Assembly: GCA_017743475.1 (NCBI GenBank)
Contig: JAGHYV010000046.1
Coordinates: 1-37,510 of the forward strand
Direction of reading: 5' to 3'
Length of the DNA: 37,510 nt
From: Roseiflexus sp.
GTDB taxonomy: Bacteria; Chloroflexota; Chloroflexia; Chloroflexales; Roseiflexaceae
The notes beneath the pieces were generated by a model that did no database searches, was not told the origin of the DNA, and was given only the letters and a program-made list of their open reading frames with translations. Shown here piece after piece: positions 36,321 to 37,510 of this stretch (within the stretch, counting starts at the first letter, position 1; each line of letters starts with the position of its first letter). The position numbers and the translations under genes are program-made.

Positions 36321-36429
36321 ATTCTGTATCATGCAATCGTCGGTCTTCTCTACCAGACGAAGGATCAGCCAGGTGCGCGCAGACGAGACGCCCGCGCTCC
36401 CGGGTGCAGCTCCAGGAGAGGTGTAAACA

Positions 36430-36506
36430 GTGAAGAAACTGCTGGTTTCATCTATTATGGAGAAGGTGTGAGGCTGCGTTGGTCGGCAGTTGTGCTGCCT
36501 CACCTT
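36430..36506 (+). other. Possible leader peptide and overlapping hairpin before the DruA-like gene
   Basis: A GTG at 36430 with AGGAGAGG 8 bases upstream opens a 13-codon frame (VKKLLVSSIMEKV, stop at 36469-36471). Its end overlaps the left arm of a hairpin: AAGGTG-TG-AGGC (36463-36474) pairs with GCCTCACCTT (36497-36506) apart from a 2-base bulge, with a 22-base loop. A run of five T lies at 36526-36530. It could be an attenuator, a terminator for rhaA, or the cut-off start of a gene lost when the right-hand region arrived. The rest of 36270-36549 holds only the partial repeat. Confidence 0.35.
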
Positions 36507-36549
36507 ATATTTGGTGAGCACTGTCTTTTTAGGCATCAGGATCTTCCAA

Positions 36550-37510
36550 GTGGATAGTGCAAAATTAGCAGAGCTTCTGCTACAGAGACTTCACGAGCTA
36601 GGTTTCGTGGTCACAGAAGACGGTTCACTACGTCCTCTCATGCTTGATAAGGTGAGTTTGCGTCAAATTCACCGACCGGCTTCTCAATTAGAAATTGCTG
36701 CCCGTCAAGATTGGCTTCGCCAGCATCTTTCCAAGTATCTTCCTTTCTTCGCCAATGGTGATGATGTTGTTGCTGAGCGGATTGACCCCGTATTGGTTGA
36801 AGTGACCAAAGAGCACGACCATCATCTCTTCCGTATAGCACGATTACTCTGGTCCGTTCCATTTTCCCAGGGCTATGGCCGCCGCTTGAGATTTCTTATC
36901 ATCGATCAGGCCAATGACAAGTTAATCGGTTTGCTGGCGTTACAGTCTCCTCCCCTCAGTTTTCCGGCACGCGACCGTTTGTTTCGTTATCCTCCCGGCA
37001 GAAAGACAGAGATGGTCAACCAGACGATGGACATCCATACGCTGGGGGCAGTGCCGCCGTATGATCGTCTGTTGGGTGGGAAGTTGGTTGCACTGGCAGC
37101 GGTATCGAATGAAATTCGACAGGCCTATTGGCGCAAATATTGTGGTCGCGTGACCGAAATGGAACGACGGATCTTGCCCCCTCATCTTGTGGCGCTCACA
37201 ACGACAAGTGCTTTCGGGCGGAGTAGCCTGTATAACCGCCTAAGATATAACGGGACAATCATCGCTGAGTCGCTTGGTTATACTGAAGGCTACGGCGCCT
37301 TTCACCTGATGGAACTGTACCCCTTATTCCGCGAACTTTTGGAAGGCCAGGGTATTTCGACGCGAGGCGGCTTTGGCGTTGGCCCACGCCGCAAATGGCA
37401 AACGATGGTGCGAGCACTTGGCCGATTAGGTCTCTCATCCGATTTACTCCGTCACGGCGTAAAGCGGGAAGTGTTTCTGTTTCGCCTGGTGGACAATCTG
37501 GAAGCATACA
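36550..37510 (+). CDS. DruA-like DUF4338 protein, partial (runs off the right edge)
   Basis: DUF4338 includes DruA of the Druantia type I anti-phage system. The 320 visible codons contain the recognisable core: LRFLIIDQANDKLIGLLAL near residue 118, NQTMDIHTLGAVPPYDRLL and GGKLVALAAVS, then ALTTTSAFGRSSLYNRLRYN, SLGYTEGYGAFHL and LLRHGVKREVFLF. The end is near but the stop is outside the window. I chose the GTG at 36550, with AGGA 8 bases upstream; another in-frame GTG lies at 36514. Codon use is AT-richer than its neighbours (GCAAAATTAGCAGAGCTTCT), which suggests horizontal transfer. Its biochemical role is unknown. Stand-alone DUF4338 genes exist, so a full Druantia system is not assured. 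Confidence 0.82.
   Translation, partial: MDSAKLAELLLQRLHELGFVVTEDGSLRPLMLDKVSLRQIHRPASQLEIAARQDWLRQHLSKYLPFFANGDDVVAERIDPVLVEVTKEHDHHLFRIARLLWSVPFSQGYGRRLRFLIIDQANDKLIGLLALQSPPLSFPARDRLFRYPPGRKTEMVNQTMDIHTLGAVPPYDRLLGGKLVALAAVSNEIRQAYWRKYCGRVTEMERRILPPHLVALTTTSAFGRSSLYNRLRYNGTIIAESLGYTEGYGAFHLMELYPLFRELLEGQGISTRGGFGVGPRRKWQTMVRALGRLGLSSDLLRHGVKREVFLFRLVDNLEAY

Noticed and set aside
36390-36426. Frame ending ADETPALPGAAPGEV as the C-terminus of a lost gene.
   Set aside because: It is short, upstream coding sequence is not recognisable and it runs into the partial repeat; not enough to call a gene.
35640-36536. 298-codon open frame on the minus strand opposite rhaA.
   Set aside because: RhaA on the plus strand is convincing; the minus frame shows no family and crosses the non-coding repeat region.

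Overview
The window looks like a chromosomal segment of a GC-rich, filamentous anoxygenic phototroph of the Chloroflexota, most likely Roseiflexus or a close relative. This is inferred from three things seen together: a CruF-type carotenoid hydratase, an LysJ/LysK pair of the LysW-carrier lysine pathway, and Chloroflexota-style multidomain signalling proteins. No rRNA, tRNA, CRISPR array or intact transposase was seen.

Layout. (1) 8-2121, minus: a type I restriction-modification fragment, hsdM followed by a truncated hsdS whose N-terminus is built from a DNA palindrome. (2) 2332-4238, plus: purD-purN, translationally coupled purine genes. (3) 4260-7163, minus: a REC-GAF-GAF-GAF-PAS-adenylate cyclase protein whose promoter is back-to-back with that of the ribosomal operon rplU-rpmA-rpmE (7368-8296). 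A hairpin lies in the rplU leader. (4) 8278-9704, minus: a WYL regulator and a small membrane protein. (5) 9975-18095, plus: a tight five-gene operon of a secreted gluzincin peptidase, a coiled-coil membrane protein, a DUF58 protein, a BatA-like VWA protein and a large VWA/amidotransferase-like membrane protein. The MoxR ATPase usual in such loci is absent. (6) 18379-20014: a PlsC-like acyltransferase and CruF, overlapping tail to tail and probably acting on carotenoids. (7) 19959-21432: a decayed GT39-type glycosyltransferase with a frameshift and three in-frame TAG codons. (8) 21424-25052: a hydantoinase-B-like protein, a single-domain response regulator, a small membrane protein and a glutamine synthetase broken by an internal deletion. 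(9) 25304-26989: a membrane HAMP-STAS protein. (10) 27138-31808, minus: a MarR-controlled heterodimeric ABC exporter with a deazaflavin-type reductase gene between its two halves. (11) 31902-32417: a PPOX-fold protein. (12) 32498-34764: lysJ-lysK. (13) 34838-36269: a rhaM remnant and rhaA. (14) 36550 to the right edge: a DruA-like (DUF4338) protein, AT-richer than its neighbours, probably the first gene of a defence locus that continues outside.

Two themes run through the window. First, gene decay: hsdS, the GT39 gene, glutamine synthetase and rhaM are all broken, and all four in-frame amber codons fall where a tryptophan (TGG) would fit. Second, a small palindromic repeat made of 9-base units (NNCACAGAG / NNCGCAGAG) occurs in four places, one of them inside the hsdS reading frame. 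Promoters of the form TTGACG-17 bp-TATAAT-like precede hsdM, rplU and marR. The most likely route to something new is the DruA locus at the right edge, with the MoxR-less peptidase/DUF58/VWA operon next.
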